Shown here: positions 45,363-59,060 of the stretch, piece by piece | How the letters are laid out: the number at the start of each line of letters is the position of its first letter | Numbering within the stretch: position 1 is the stretch's first letter | Assembly: GCF_047495875.1 (NCBI RefSeq) | Contig: NC_092461.1 | Span: 87,614,931-87,678,930 of the forward strand | Length of the DNA stretch: 64,000 nt | Reading direction: 5' to 3' | From: Pithys albifrons albifrons | Lineage: Eukaryota > Chordata > Aves > Passeriformes > Thamnophilidae | Notes under the pieces: model-generated | Seen by the model: the letters and a program-made list of their open reading frames with translations, nothing else | What the model was told of the DNA's origin: nothing | The model's database searches: none | Position numbers and translations under genes: made by a program

Positions 45363-45570
45363 AAAAACAAAACAAACAAAAACGCTACTCCAACCCCTCC
45401 CCCCCCCCAACCAACCAACCAACCAAACCCCTCTCCTCTCCCACAAAAAACCCCAATCAAATAAACAAAAAAACACACCAAAACACATAAAAACCCAAAC
45501 CTCAAAACACAATGAAACAAAACAAACAAACAAAAAACCCCCAAAAAACCAAATCAACAAACCAAGCCTA
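45363..45570 (+). repeat. A/C-rich low-complexity tract
   Basis: About 200 bases with almost no G and few T on the + strand, including C10 near 45401-45410, then (AACC)n, and many AAAC/AAACA units. The - strand frames across it (45251-45544 and 45315-45560), rich in Phe, Cys, Val and Gly, are its translations. Confidence 0.85.
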
Positions 45571-46164
45571 ATTCAAACCACCAAAATTATGCCTCTTTCT
45601 GTCTTCCTGTTCTCAAGCTTTCCATTGGTAATGACAGCATTAGAAATTCAGAGCTAAGGATCCAGCTCACAAGTGGCATTGCAGTCTGTCTTACTGCTAT
45701 ACACAAGATCAGGATTTGGCATGCCTTTCCTCTTAGTACTCCAAATTCAGCTAATGCATTATTAAAATTCTTGCACTTTTCTCTCTTTTTATTTCTTCCT
45801 TTTCTCTCTACCTTTAATGTTGCCTAGTGACTTGTTGCCTTGAAGAGTTTTTGGGTTTTATCAGAATGTGAAACAAATGGATAAGTTGTATTGAGTTGCT
45901 GTACATTAAAATGATGTACCAATCTCAGAGTGAAAGTTTCTTCTAAATATTATTTTTATTTTATTCAATTATGTAACTCAGATCAATGTATGCTTGAGTT
46001 ACTTTCTCTTTTGGAAATCAAACTATATACATATTTATTTATACATCAATAACTTTCTTTTTTTGTTCTAATAAATTCAAAGGACCTTGATAATGAATCT
46101 TGTTGTAAAGGATACTATCCCTACTCTTCTATTTGTGCCCGGTAAAGCCCATTTTGCTTTGCAA

Positions 46165-46245
46165 AGGGAAAAAAAAACAAACACACAAACAAAAAAACAA
46201 ACTCAAACTAACCAACCAAGGAAGCAAAAACCCAGGAAAAAACCC
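46165..46245 (+). repeat. A/C-rich low-complexity tract
   Basis: About 80 bases of AAAC, CAAA and AACC units with very little G or T, similar in style to 45363-45570. Confidence 0.75.
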
Positions 46246-49200
46246 ACCTAATATTTTTCTTCTTTTCTGATTCTTCACGTTATTCTGAATAATCTATACT
46301 TCCAGAGGCAAAATAGAAATGTTGGTTCTAAACATAACTATGCTAAGGGCTTTTAATACTAGTATGAAATACTAGACTGGAGCAAGAACCAGAAACCAAC
46401 AAACATTTTTTTTGTGCGGAGGTGCTTTAGACTCATTCAGTGAACTCAGTCAAAGTTCAGGATTTTTTCCTTATTTATTATCTTGATGCAGGAATTTGAA
46501 TTTGTTTTTTTTTTTTTTCTAGCTAGAAATGTCTGGCTGAACTTCAATGTAGTTTAGCTTTAAAAACTATTTTGCTCTGCTGTAAATTAAAAATTGTCTG
46601 ATTTCAGACTTCACTACTAACTGTACCTTCAAAATGAACTCTTTATTTACTAGTTATTTGTGTCACTACAGACAAAATTTTAGACCATCTTCCCCTATTT
46701 CTGAAGGCTTCATTATTGCTTAAAGGAGCTGATATTCATTTCAAGTCTGCTTCAGATACGGTTTTTTATATCACTAAATATCATGATAAAAGATCCTTTC
46801 ATCACAGTTATTACCTAAATTATTCTGAACAAATAGTTCTAGCACATGTTATTACAACACAAAAAAACCCTGTATTTCACTTTCTGTCTGCTAGTTAGAT
46901 GCTGAATTAAAGGTTATTGCCATAGTTATGTGTCTTTGCACTATTAGACAACGTTTTGCATATTTGCATGTTCTGATTAAATATCTTCCTGCTGTAAGGG
47001 ATTCCTCACTGTATCACAGTTTCCAGAGGTCATTTAAGTTCCACTTATGTTCAGCTTTCCAAATTCTCTGTCCCTGGTGTCACACTCTTAACCTCCTGAC
47101 ATCTCAGAAAATATTAAACTTTAATGTACAATATAATGGTCATTCCTGGGGCCATGCCATGTATCTTGATTAGCTTGACTAGGCAAAGCAATACCCAGGG
47201 CAGCAAACCACCAGGGGCAGATGTTTTATCTGGGCATACACAAGACTGACTAATGCTGGTAGTAAAAAATAAATGGTATGAGTCATCACCCAGTGACAGC
47301 AACAGTAGCCCACCCTAGAGACAACAGTTATTACCATCTTGCCAAAAGGACCCAGATCTCTTGAGTACTCAGCTTACCTCCTGCTCTCCAGGGTAATCTC
47401 ATTCCGTTGGATATATATATACTTTCCTATAGGAGCCACATCCTGGATCTAGAACTCTTTGCACTCAGTGACCCTCCAAACTGCATTTTGCACTAATGTC
47501 CCATAAGCCTTAGGCTCTGTATGATTGTCCCTAGGATATGGCTAATAGATCATGTCATAACTGTGCAAACTAATCCTCTATATATTTGGACAATTAATAA
47601 TATAATTGGCTTTAAAAATAGTGGAGATAATTTTTCTGTCAGACACTGAAAACTTTGTTTTCACTTTGGGTTTAATATTGCATCAAATATACTTTATTCC
47701 ATATATGCCTCCATGCTCATATGTTGTAGTATTTTGTCTTTACTACTATAAAAATAGTAGTTATAATGTAACAAGAAAAAATATTTTCCTTGGTTGGTTT
47801 GCTATTTTTAAAAATCAGTCATTGGCTTCAGTGCTTGCTTCCCTTTGGGTTTCTCTGATTTCTGGTCTCTTTTCTCAAAACACAGATTTGAGGATTACAT
47901 GTTGACTGTCTGCTGTGACCACACATCGTAACAGGAAGTGCCAAAACTGGTATGACAAAAATGTCTCTCTAAATCCCGCTGTTGCATCTGAATATTTAAT
48001 ATACCCAGTGAAAGCAATACAAAGCTATGCAAAGTACTTTTGCTTGATGGTTGTAAATTATGAAATAGCTCCAGGTTTTCCCAAAACTCTAGGTGAAATG
48101 TAAGAATGCTTGCCAAGATGTGTCTTGCAAATAAATCAGCTCTACCTGTATAAGCAGAACAATTTAGACAGATGGCCATTTAGAGTCCACTGTTTCACTA
48201 GGGAGGACAAAGACAAGAAAATGGAAAACTGGCCACATTAGGGCAAAACTTATGGCATTATGGCAATGCAAAATATGCAGTTTTTCTTTATTTCATAAAT
48301 TGAAAGTTCTAACTAACTGAAAGGGGAAGATAGACATAGCTATAATATTAAAATTATCATGATAATAATTGAGATGATATTTGATGTATTCATAATAGCT
48401 CCTTGCCTACCCTTATTGGGTGAGACCTTATGTGCTGTATTACAAGGTCTTATGTTTTTAACAAGTAGGATATATAAAATTTGTATTCCTTAGAATACAT
48501 GAGAAAAAATTTCTCATTCTCTAACCACATAGTCTGCCATCTGATTTGAGAACTCCACTTCAAAAAGTATTTTTCCAGATCACAGAGTAATTACATGTGA
48601 ATTTCCAAATCATTCACAGAAGTGAAAGAGGAATGAAAACAATCAATTTGCAGTAGATCCATTTAAAAGAAAGAGCCCAAACTTCTGTATATTTTTTTTC
48701 AGGTTTCCTTCTAAGGAGTGGCATATATAGAATATGATATAAAAATTGTTATTCACTAAGTCATGCCTTCTCACGATGACTTTCCATAACATTTTTTAGG
48801 AAGTTACCGGCTTTCCCTGCAGAACCTTTCCAGTAGAGAGCTCACCTGAGTAGGAGTAATAATTGAGTCCAGAGGGCTCATTTTTTTGCCAATGAAATTA
48901 CACTAAGATAATTTTTGTCTACATCTCCCTGAATTGGTGTATTATTTGAACTCTTTGTGCTCTGTATTTTCACATATGTGTCTGTTTCCACAGCCTGCCA
49001 AGAGACCACATTTTTTTTCAGGGATGCATTTGGAGGACAGTTCCAGAAACTGCACTCACAAGTTTACTTCCTGAATGCAGCCTGTGTTTCCATGTTGTTC
49101 AGCTGCACCTGTAAGCCCTACCATTGTCACACTGTTGGCATGTACTGCTCAGATCATAGCATTTGTATCAGCCTATCTTCTTTTATAAAATCAGAATCAT

Positions 49201-50353
49201 TAATTCCTACTTCTGGCTACCTCTCATCAAAATCTGTAACAGTATATGCACGAGGGTCTGAGTCCTTTTCAATCAAAGTGCAGCTTTACACCGCTGGAGA
49301 TATTTCTGAGAGCAATATAATGACAATTTAATCACTGGAAGTAGTAGAGAAAATAAACACAAACTACATTTTGCAACTGCTCTTTAGAAATACACAAGGA
49401 ACTCACAGGAAAATAGTGTAAGGAAAGAAGGAGAAAAATATTAATAATAATAATATTAAAAAACCCTAACAATGTAGATAATTCACTTCAAAGAATCACA
49501 AATGAAACTAAGGAAATGAACTTTTATGGACTAACCATAATTCTACGGGATGTACATTTTCTGAGCTTGCTACCTAAGGCTAAGATTTCTTTTAAGGATA
49601 GCAACACAGAATTTATAAATGGGATAATTTCTACTTTGCTCTTTCGCAGATACCTTTAACTCTTTGCTGTTGTTCTTAGAAGTGATTGTTTCTCGTGAAT
49701 TCTTTTGTATGTCACAGAGAAACATTATGTAGACATATAGTGAATATTTATGGTATGGCTTATAGTCAGTCCTTCTGACAAATATTTAGAGCCAGACATT
49801 TATGAGAGGCCTATCCCTCACCCCCGACCCTTGAGAAGGGTTTTCTTGATTTGTAGCAAAATTGAACCTTTTTTCTGCATTTTCTCTCTGCTTTTTTACT
49901 TCTGATGTAACAGTCTGAGAGAAAAAAAATCTCCCAAAGTTGTGATGTCAATATTTAGTTGGCTTTTGTTATTTTTCTCCAGACATAGACACGCATATAT
50001 TTATGTATGTATATGTAAAAATATGAAACTAAAATATTTTAATTCTTTTTGCTATATCATTAAAGAATGCAGTAACTGTGCAGGGGTTTTTTGACACTGT
50101 ATATAAATATTTTCTTTTTTACATTCTATGAAATATTGTGGCAGCAGCAGATAAATAAAGTAATTAACACAAGATATTGATATGAGATGATTAATGTAGT
50201 AATTAGTGTAGGATGTGAATTTTTAGTTATAAAGCATTTAAATATGATATGGGAATTTTCAAAGCAGCTCACTTAATATATAAATAAGTATGTAATTTTG
50301 TCCTTGGTGAGGTTACATCCTTCTCACTAATGAAACAATAAATTCCAAAGGGC

Positions 50354-50373
50354 GGGGGGGGGGGGGGGGGGGG
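50354..50373 (+). repeat. G20 homopolymer
   Basis: Twenty consecutive G, followed by AAGGGGG and (AG)n. Its exact length may be unreliable in sequencing. Confidence 0.9.
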
Positions 50374-50860
50374 AAGGGGGAGAGAGAGACATTATTTGTT
50401 ACAGAGTTGTCTTCTACATCTTTCTGAAACAGTGTACTAATGACGTATTATCATGATCCAAAGTCCACCTTCCATCACATCAATATTTCCACCCTACAGG
50501 ATGAATGAAGCAAGGAAGTCTCTTTTTAAGGGACAGGTGAATGTCATGCCTCTTGATGATACTTTTTGAAAGAGAGCTGAGAGCAGCAGCCACCTTCAGT
50601 TATGTAAATTATAAAGAATCCTTTTAATCATCTGACTGATACATGCAGTGAAGTACTATAAGGACTGTAGACCTCACTTCAAAATGCAGCTAAAAACATA
50701 ACTGTGTGTTGGTCAGACACCATGTATCCCACTGTTCATGTATACAAATTATTAGCAACATCACACTAGCTCAAAATGACAAAACACAAGAAAAACTGCA
50801 CAGAAAAGAATAACAAGAAAGTTAGTAAATATCATAGACCTCCTCATTTTTAAAAAAATT

Positions 50861-50910
50861 TTTATTTTATTTTATTTTATTTTATTTTATTTTATTTTAT
50901 TTTATTTTAT
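50861..50910. repeat. (TTTAT)10 microsatellite
   Basis: Ten perfect pentamer units, preceded by T/A-rich sequence and followed by a T-run. Confidence 0.95.
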
Positions 50911-53900
50911 TTTTTTGTTCAGGATTAGATTCGTTTGCAGGGAATATCTCAAGACTCCTAAATGCCAGAAGTAATCTGTGTGTAAAAAAGGTTTCCAGCC
51001 TTGGTTTGCTGTTCATTAGGCTCCCTGTTTATCTTCAAACAAGAAAGGCTTTGAAATATTGTATCTTGAACTTTTAAGCTTTGGTCTTGTATGGTAATCA
51101 ATTATTTCTTATAGTAAAATACAAAGAATTACACTATCTTAGTGAGTACTCAGTATCTTTACTAAGTAAGAGTTCCTCATCAAAAAAACTTGAAAAGATA
51201 CCAAATTAAATAAAATACTACCATGAGTTAAGATTGCATTCCCTGGGTTTAATTTTTATTTTATTTTTATAAGCGCATCTATATATTTTATTTATTTTCT
51301 TAGTTTATTTATATTTTAATTTTTATTAGAAAACCTACCTGAATTATCTATACCTTCTTTTCTTGTCTCTGCTTTACATTTCCCTTCTATGCATCTGCTA
51401 TTTTTTTTCACTGGCATTACAAAAATAAAATTTCTTTCTCCAAATCCTAGTTAGGCATATTTAAGATTATTTTTCAATATCTCCTCAATTATGTTTCTAT
51501 CTGCACTTGTGATCTCGCTTACTACTGTTTCTCTTTTCACTATTAATAGCAGACAATAACTACTAACACAGGTCAGTAAATGTTATTTTCATTCCCAGCT
51601 AGTGGAAAAGGTTCTCATCATTATTTTTGGCTCTTTTGCTCTCTCTCAACTTTTTCTCCTTATGTCTGTTTAAAATTTTAAGCCTCTTGGCAATGACATT
51701 TTCTTTACTATTGTAATCATAGATACTTGGATCTTTGTTTAATATTTAATAGCATTCAGAATTATCATTATTTACCAAAGAAGAGTTTCTCCCTTTTTTC
51801 CTACAAAAATGTAAATAACAGCACGCTGCACATAAAACTCTGCAGTTCTCCATATTTTCAGGAAAAAATTGAAAGCCATTCCTATTGTGAAAAAATGTGT
51901 TCTAATCCAAATTGTATAAATTAATATTTCCATAAAACAGTGTAAAATTCTAAATTCAAGTGAAATGACATTTTATCTGGTAAATGAATTTCATATGATG
52001 AATTTATATTTTTAATATAGAGAAATATGGGCACTGCACTCTCTCTACTAATCAAATCTGATTAAAACAGTGTTTATTTTATAGAATTTCTTACAGTGTG
52101 TTCTTCAAATTTCTGTTGTCCTCTATATTTTTTATGGTTTTATCATACTTCTGTATTTTCAGTAGTTATAAGTTAAATTTTAAGTTGATAACATTGAGAA
52201 TTTCTTCCACTTGACTTTGTCATTGGGTTTTCCTTTTGTGAAAACTGCTATTTTTCCCTCCTGCTTTGTCAGCTTTTCAGCTTTGAATGGTATTTTAAAA
52301 TAAAGCGGAAGTAATTCTAACAAAAAATATATAAAATTATTTATTTATTGGTAGTGGATATACAAATGCAATTAAATTTTTTATATTTTATATATCATAT
52401 ATATTGCACATATACCCTCTGCCATTAGACAGGATGACTGTAAGTAGATCCCTTCAGTACTGTAGCATTTTGTAGCTGTTATGGCTGGCAGAAGGAACGA
52501 ACATGCAGTGGCACAAAACTTCACTGCAAGTGGGTTCGTAGTGTAATGCAAACTGATGTTATGCTGTTGCCTAACACTGGCTTTTGTCAGTCCCACTCTC
52601 ACTGCTGTTGTCACTGGCAGCAGAGATTAAAGCTGACCCTTCTTAAAGCTATACTTTTGGCTGCAGTTACAGATGTGCCTTTTTATTACCTGAGATGCTG
52701 TACATCAACAAAGCATGGTAGAGATACTTTAGCTCCTTGTATCCCTACGCCGATAAAGAGACTCAAGGAAGAGATAGTCTGTTGCATGTATACATCAGTT
52801 AAAATTGAGCCAAGCTGTTTAATTTATCACTGGACATGTATGGTTTAAATATACAATTTAGGATGTGTTGAACAATAAACAATTTTCTTTGAACTCTGGA
52901 TCTCCCAAGTATAATCCAGTTTTCCCATTGACTATTCAATTAAATTTTAAATTCCTCTATGCCACTTTTAGCAATTCTGGTTTTTGTTCCATACTTCATC
53001 TTTGTATGGTCCTAATGTATTTCATGGAGTTACATAGAATTACAAAGGCACTGAGTAAACAATTCTGATACTGTAAGTCAACTAAAATCATTACCACTAA
53101 AGCTCTGCAAGGGGTTTTTTTGTTGTTGTTTGTTTTGTTTTGCCTTTTTTCTTTTTTTTGGTTGGTTGGTTTTTTGTTTTATTTTGTTTTATTTTTCATA
53201 CAAAAATCATAATTTTTAATGGAATGCATATAGTATGTAAGATTTCAGTGTATTTTGCTAATTTCAGTGGGAAATAATTTATATGAAAACTATTAGGGTT
53301 TTTTGTATGTTTCTTCCATAGGTAAAGGGGAGAGTTAGACCTCTCTAAGAGACATCCCAGACTACCTAAGATTTGAACCACCCTTAGAAGACTCCTCTCT
53401 CTGCCTAAATTACGTGAAATAAGGAAAGAGGGAACCTCCAGAGTTAGCAATCCTAGTTCAGCTGCGTTTGGGCTATGCCAAAGTTCAGTGGAAAGAATAT
53501 ATGTAAAAACAAAGTACTGATGAAAGATTTCCAACTTGGCAGTATAGATACACATAGTGAGAGAGAACCTAATCTGCCATTTCTTTGCCTACTGTTGTAT
53601 TGGGAACAGAGGCACAATCCAAAAACTGTTTCTGTAGAGGGTACATAAAAAAAAAAAAGAGCCTGGACATGTCTATCAAAATTCTAATAACAGAGTTACT
53701 GCAAAATATGGAGCCCATCTGAACCTGAGCCTAGTTTTCTGCAAATGAGCACCTTGGCAAGGGTATGAGGTGTTAATATTGTGGTATTACATGTTTATTA
53801 AATATTGACTATGTAGCACTGTGAATTTAGGTCATGCTTTACAAATAGATAATAAAACACAGTTCCACTCCCTGATTCTGTGGTGAGACTGTAAAGAGCA

Positions 53901-55966
53901 AAACCAAACATTGTTTCAGAAATGAAAGAAGTGAGGAGATAATGAAGAAATGGGGAAAAAAAATAGAGCCTTACTTCAGTGAACTTTATTTAAAGTGAAA
54001 AAAGTGGCAGCCTTGGCAGAGAAAAGAATCAGACTTCCAAAGTACCTCATGAGTTAATTTGGAAGAAAAAATATCAGATACACAGAGAAGAGAACAGGGA
54101 AAGAGAATTTATCTGAAACATCTGTCTCTGCATCTCCTGATCAATTAATCTAATGACGTCTTTCTAAAACTCCTTCATTACCTTTAATCTGGGTTACTGT
54201 AAATAACATTGACTCATTTAGAAGTCTGTTTGCTAATAATTAATGTTTTTTACATCTCTATAAATTTAATGAACAGCCTATGATTGAAATTAGATCATCA
54301 GCACTAACCTCTATCCTTCATTTCCTACCTCTTGATTATTAATCAATTAAAATATGTTCTTTGGATTGTGCTACACCACATACTCATTCACTCTGTCAAA
54401 GAATTCTGCTCTTTTTTTTTTTTAATTGATAATCTGTTCCAAAAACCAAAATTATTTCTTATTTTCCTGGAACAAATAGATGTAGATACAATAAAATATC
54501 AAGAAAGCTGAGATTGTCAGTTGTATGAGAGAAACAAACAGCTCTGGGAGAGCTCTTCTGCATACTCAGAAAGGAAAACTAAGATATCAGAAAGGAGATA
54601 GAATAACATCTGTCTCAAACAATGTGATGAGAATCCCTTTAACAGGGTCTCAATATTCAGTCTGCTCAAGGTTGGAAAACCTCTTTATCAGTCTCCTGTA
54701 TCAGGTGTTGGAGTGAGATATAAAATTCCTTCTCATGGATAAAAGTTTCTATGGGGGTTAGTACTGTTGGATTTTTATGTAGTAATACCCAAAAAGCCTG
54801 GTTTTTTTGGTTTTTTTTTAACTTCAAAATGTGTGGAAGTGCCATGACAGTCTTTCTTAGAAATTTCTGCTTGTGTATAACTAGTTTACACTAACCATAA
54901 GAATCTACAATTAGTAAGAAAAGAACAGTTTATTCAATGGCAACATTTTCTTTCTGCTCCCCAATGCAGTTTAAGACTTAGGATTAACAAACAGATGAAC
55001 ACAAAATCTAGAAATTATCACTATAACTTTTATTAAATGAAATTGAAAAAAAGAGGAGCACAGTGATAAAGAATAGTGACTGTCTGACTCTATAAGAAAG
55101 CTATTTAAGACTCTAAATATTTTAATTTGAATTGGAGCATATCTGAGAAGTAAATTTTAAAATATCCAACAGTTGTCATCTTTTTTTTTTGTCATTTGAA
55201 ACTAAATATACATAAAAAGAAGTAATAATATATATATGGTTATCTTTTTTTCTCACTAAAACTGGATTTTGTTCAGAGTACAGATTTGTATGATTACTAA
55301 TACTTGGTAGGGATTTTTTAATTTTTTTTTTTTAATTCAAAATTCTTAGCGGTTTCTCTGTTCACATATACTTATTATGAGGAAGATTTACCTTATAATG
55401 AAGCTCAGCTCAGTGCTTTATTGTCCATAATATTCAAATAGATTCACATGTGAAAGAAACTCTTTAACTTTCACATAGTGATCTATAACAACATAACTAC
55501 TCTGTTACTCTTTATTAAATCTATTCATGTTGAAATGGTACTTCATCATTCCCTATTTTTTTCCACTATCTATGATATATGACTCCATATTGAACTAAAG
55601 CTCTTTTTTATATACCATGTTCTGTAAGGTGGGATGGATAAGAAAACAGCCAAGGTATCCAGCATGTATTAATATAAAACCTGACAGTCATTTTTCAAAC
55701 AGATTGTCATGACTGTATATTGTGCTTGCTTATAGATAAAATCACATAAACACATAGTTCCAATTCAAAGATTTTTCTGACTAGGACAGACTATATGTAA
55801 CTTCAGAAGATTAACTGTTAAAGTGTTCCATCAGTTCTGTGGGGGGAAAAAAAAAGCTCTTATTAGATGATGCAATGAAAAGTGTACAGGATTTTTGTAG
55901 AACAATACAAAAGAGATAATTAAACTACTGAGGTTTTTTAGTTGTTTGGGGTTTTATGTGGTTGGC
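50911..55966. other. AT-rich unique DNA, no gene seen
   Basis: No repeat family or exon recognised apart from the T/G tract at 53109-53196. Open frames (52546-52848 + of 100 codons, 53196-53555 - of 119 codons, and others) lack recognisable domains. Confidence 0.5.
53109..53196 (+). repeat. T/G-rich low-complexity tract
   Basis: About 88 bases almost free of A and with few C, made of GTT, TTTG, GGTT and TTTTA units. Confidence 0.8.
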
Positions 55967-55987
55967 TTTTTTTTTTTTTTTTTTTTT

Positions 55988-56415
55988 GTATTAGAATCCT
56001 GGAATCATGTCGTTTGGACAAGGTCTTTAAGATCCTTCAGTTCGCCTGTAAACCAAGCACCACATCCACATGTTTTTTGTACACTTCCAGGAATGGTGAT
56101 TCCACCACTTCCCTGAGACTTCTATCTGAGTCCTTATCAGCCCTTTTAATGAGCAATTTTTTCCTAATATCCAATCCAACTCTATTCTGGTGCAACTGTT
56201 TCCTCCTATCCTGTTTCTTGTTACCTGGGAGAAGAGATTGACTCCCACATGGCTACAACCTCCTTTCAGGTAGTTGTAGAGATCAATGAAATCCATCCTG
56301 AGCCTCCTTTTCTCCAATCTAAAGTCCCAGCTCTCTCAGCCACTCCTCATAAGACATGTTCCAGACTCTTCACAAGCTTCATTGCTCTTCTTTGAATATC
56401 CTCTAGCAAGAGCTT
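55988..56415 (-). mobile_element. CR1 LINE fragment, reverse orientation
   Basis: The + strand begins with the reversed CR1 3' end (AGAATCCTGGAATCATG) and continues through the reversed 3' UTR and ORF2 C-terminus: 'TTTTTTCCTAATATCCAATCC' at about 56157-56177 and 'CCTGAGCCTCCTTTTCTCCAA' at about 56297-56317. The 96-codon - strand frame 56027-56317 is the remnant of ORF2 ('[24 protein letters not shown]' type). On the map it is preceded by about 21 T (55967-55987), that is, a poly(A) on the element's strand. Confidence 0.9.
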
Positions 56416-58867
56416 CTGGTCTTACAATAACAACAACAAAAAATCACTTGTGCCGATATCACTGACCTAGTTTTTTGAGAAAACTGACATCTTTTAAAAA
56501 ATATTTTTTCTCTTCACATTGCTTAAGAAATCAGATAGATGAATACTGATAGGCAGTTGATGAAGTGGTTAGATGAAAAAATTGTATATACATATATTGA
56601 TTTTTTTCCTACACATCGATCCATATTTTAGTAAAATTATTTCATTCAAATTCAGTGATTTCATCCAGATATAAATATTTGACAGCATTATTAGATATAA
56701 AAACTTTTTCTTCTACTGCAATTAACCTTTTTATATAGTTTATGTTGCTTACAGAAAAACTAATGGACTGCTGAAGATTAAACAAACATATATCAGGGAA
56801 TGTATTGACATTCCATGTTTAAAATGAAAGGTGCCAGCCAGGCAGCTTATGAAAACAGTAGTCCCAGAAGAAAACTCTGTGGGAGAAGTCACACTGAAAT
56901 TGAAACAAGGTAAGTCTTTCAACATTCCACAGTCAACACTTTCACTCTGTCCTTTAGGGATACTTCTTAATGTGGAAAAATAAAACAGTCTTAATACATA
57001 TTAATTCCTTGGCTTCTATGCTAAAACCATGTCTAGTAGCAAGTGGACTGACTGCAATTTTTTTTATAAATGGCTTACCACCATGCAACCATTGTCCATG
57101 AAGTGAGGTGTCTAATTGCCTAAGATGAACTACTTCCATTGTCCTATAAGGCAGGGGCTGGTCCTGTATTTCTTTTTCAACACCTGAAATGTCTTCCACT
57201 GCATGTTTTGGACATGCCAAGGTTATACACATGCTTGTTTTTTTTTTTTTTAATTTATTTCCATCACAAGTACTGTATTCTGAAGGGCTTTTCTAATGTT
57301 AAATGAGGAAATCTGAAAATTAGTGCAACAATGACAGTTTGAGTGGGAGTTTGTCACTGAAATTCAAGTTCAGTTCAAAGGATCTAAGAGAAGTTCTAGG
57401 AAATAAAGACACGATGAGTACAGTCATAAATCAGCTAGAAAAGAATAACCACCAAGAAGATCACTCCCAATGAGTAATTCTCTTTTTATTGCATTCTGTA
57501 TAGCTTAAATTAATAATTATTTACTTTTTAGCAACAGTTACTGATCTCTGATAAATATTGAAGTAATTTGACACCAGAACTCCCAAGTGTTACAAAGGTG
57601 CTTCAGAGCAAATCTCTTTCAGAAAAAGTGGTTTTGCTTTTCCATGTAAAAAGTCAATAACATGATTAAAAAAGGAAATGATGAAAAGTAGAAAAGAAAA
57701 CTCACTGAGGTCAAACTCAAAAGAAACTAGATGAGCTGATCCTTCTTAAGGTACCACTTTTTAAGGGGTTAGTATGTTACATTCACACACAAGATTAATA
57801 AAATATCAATAGAGACACAGTGAGAAGGATAAGATTAACTTAATCTATCTAATTGTGTAAAGTGATTACTTGGACCCCTTCCACTATCAAAGGAAAGGTC
57901 CAGGCATCTCCAAAGGAAATCTTGCTGGCTTGTTCACACAGGGTGACTCAACCTTTGCAAAGCCTCTATCTTTCCAGCTGCTGCAGGGGAAAACAGAATA
58001 ATTTGCTTATGTTAGACATGCATTTTAACACAGTCAGAACTCTTACCTGCCCTGAGAAGTGGTGATGAATTCATTGTGTTCCTTTCCTTGTGAATGAAGC
58101 TTTTGCTTTACCTGTTGCACTGTCTTTGTAACAACACACAAGTTTTCTCACTCTTACATTTCTGATTCTTCTCCCATCCTGCTGCAGAGGGAGGGAAGCA
58201 AACTGTGGCATTGGGCTGAACTGTCTACTGGAGTTAAGACGTGATACCTTGGAACATAAATCAGGAATATTACAAAGAGGTCCAATGTCTTTACAGGTTG
58301 TCTTCTAAAACAACTGGAATTTCTTGTAGAGCCAGTCTTTGTGTTTATTAGGTAATGGTGAAAAAGAGAAGTTTACTACCAGCTACTGATGGATAGGTAG
58401 ACATGTAAGATATGTGAGGAAGACAACACAATCATTGGCTACCATATAGCAGTCACTGGCTAATTCTTACATGAAGAAAGGTTGATTTCTTGCTGTGCTA
58501 AGAACAAATATAGATTGAAAAAGATGAGTGATAATAGTTTATGGGATGTGGTTGAAGGCTAGAGCAAAGCTACTTTCTCAGTACTTTTATGTGAAATTGA
58601 AAGGTTGTGTAGAAGGTCAAAACAGTATTGGTATCAGGTTTAAAATGAACTTTTATAAGAAGGAAGTAGTAAATTGGTTAACATGCATTACAGAACTTAG
58701 CTTGGAAATGAAGGGAAGTATCAGTTCTAACAATGAAAAAGATTAACAGAAATATTAAGCATCTCTGACATACTGAAAATGTTACAAACAGTATTTATAA
58801 AAAACAATTCTATTTCTAAATGATTCTACTAAAGAAGTAGTTATTACTTTCAGCAATATATAAATGT
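56416..58867. other. AT-rich unique DNA, no gene seen
   Basis: Nothing recognisable. Open frames (56954-57232 -, 57853-58065 +, 58528-58746 +) are below 95 codons without recognisable domains. Confidence 0.55.
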
Positions 58868-59060
58868 AGATAGATAGATAGATAGATGATAGATAGATAG
58901 ATGATAGATAGATAGATGATAGATAGATGATAGATAGATAGATGATAGATAGATAGATGATAGATAGATGATAGATAGATGATAGATAGATGATAGATAG
59001 ATAGATAGACAGGTACATGGACAGATGGACAGATAGATCGATTGATAGACAGATTGATCT
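58868..59060. repeat. Compound GATA microsatellite
   Basis: A long run of GATA units broken at intervals by GAT, giving repeating blocks such as GATAGATAGATGAT, then decaying on the right into GACA/GGACAGAT variants and ending near 59060. A 111-codon - strand frame across it (58782-59117, rich in Ser, Ile, Tyr and Leu) is the translated repeat. Confidence 0.95.

Larger units (their letters stand above)
44520..50353. other. AT-rich unique DNA, no supported gene
   Basis: No repeat family recognised apart from two A/C-rich tracts (listed separately) and a T-run at about 46506-46519. An open frame of 124 codons at 48957-49331 (+) starts with GTG, is cysteine- and serine-rich without a recognisable domain, and is not supported as a gene; a 'TTTTTTTTCAG' acceptor-like sequence at 49012-49021 has no matching downstream donor. 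The 47130-47400 stretch is GC-richer but unassigned. Confidence 0.5.

Noticed and set aside
45251..45560. Two overlapping - strand frames of 97 and 81 codons, apparently membrane-like
   Set aside because: They are translations of an A/C-rich low-complexity tract.
48957..49331. 124-codon open frame, Cys/Ser-rich, + strand
   Set aside because: Starts with GTG; no recognisable domain; the acceptor-like T-run plus CAG at 49012-49021 has no convincing partner donor.
53196..53555. 119-codon open frame, - strand
   Set aside because: No recognisable domain or motif and its end overlaps the edge of a T/G-rich low-complexity tract.
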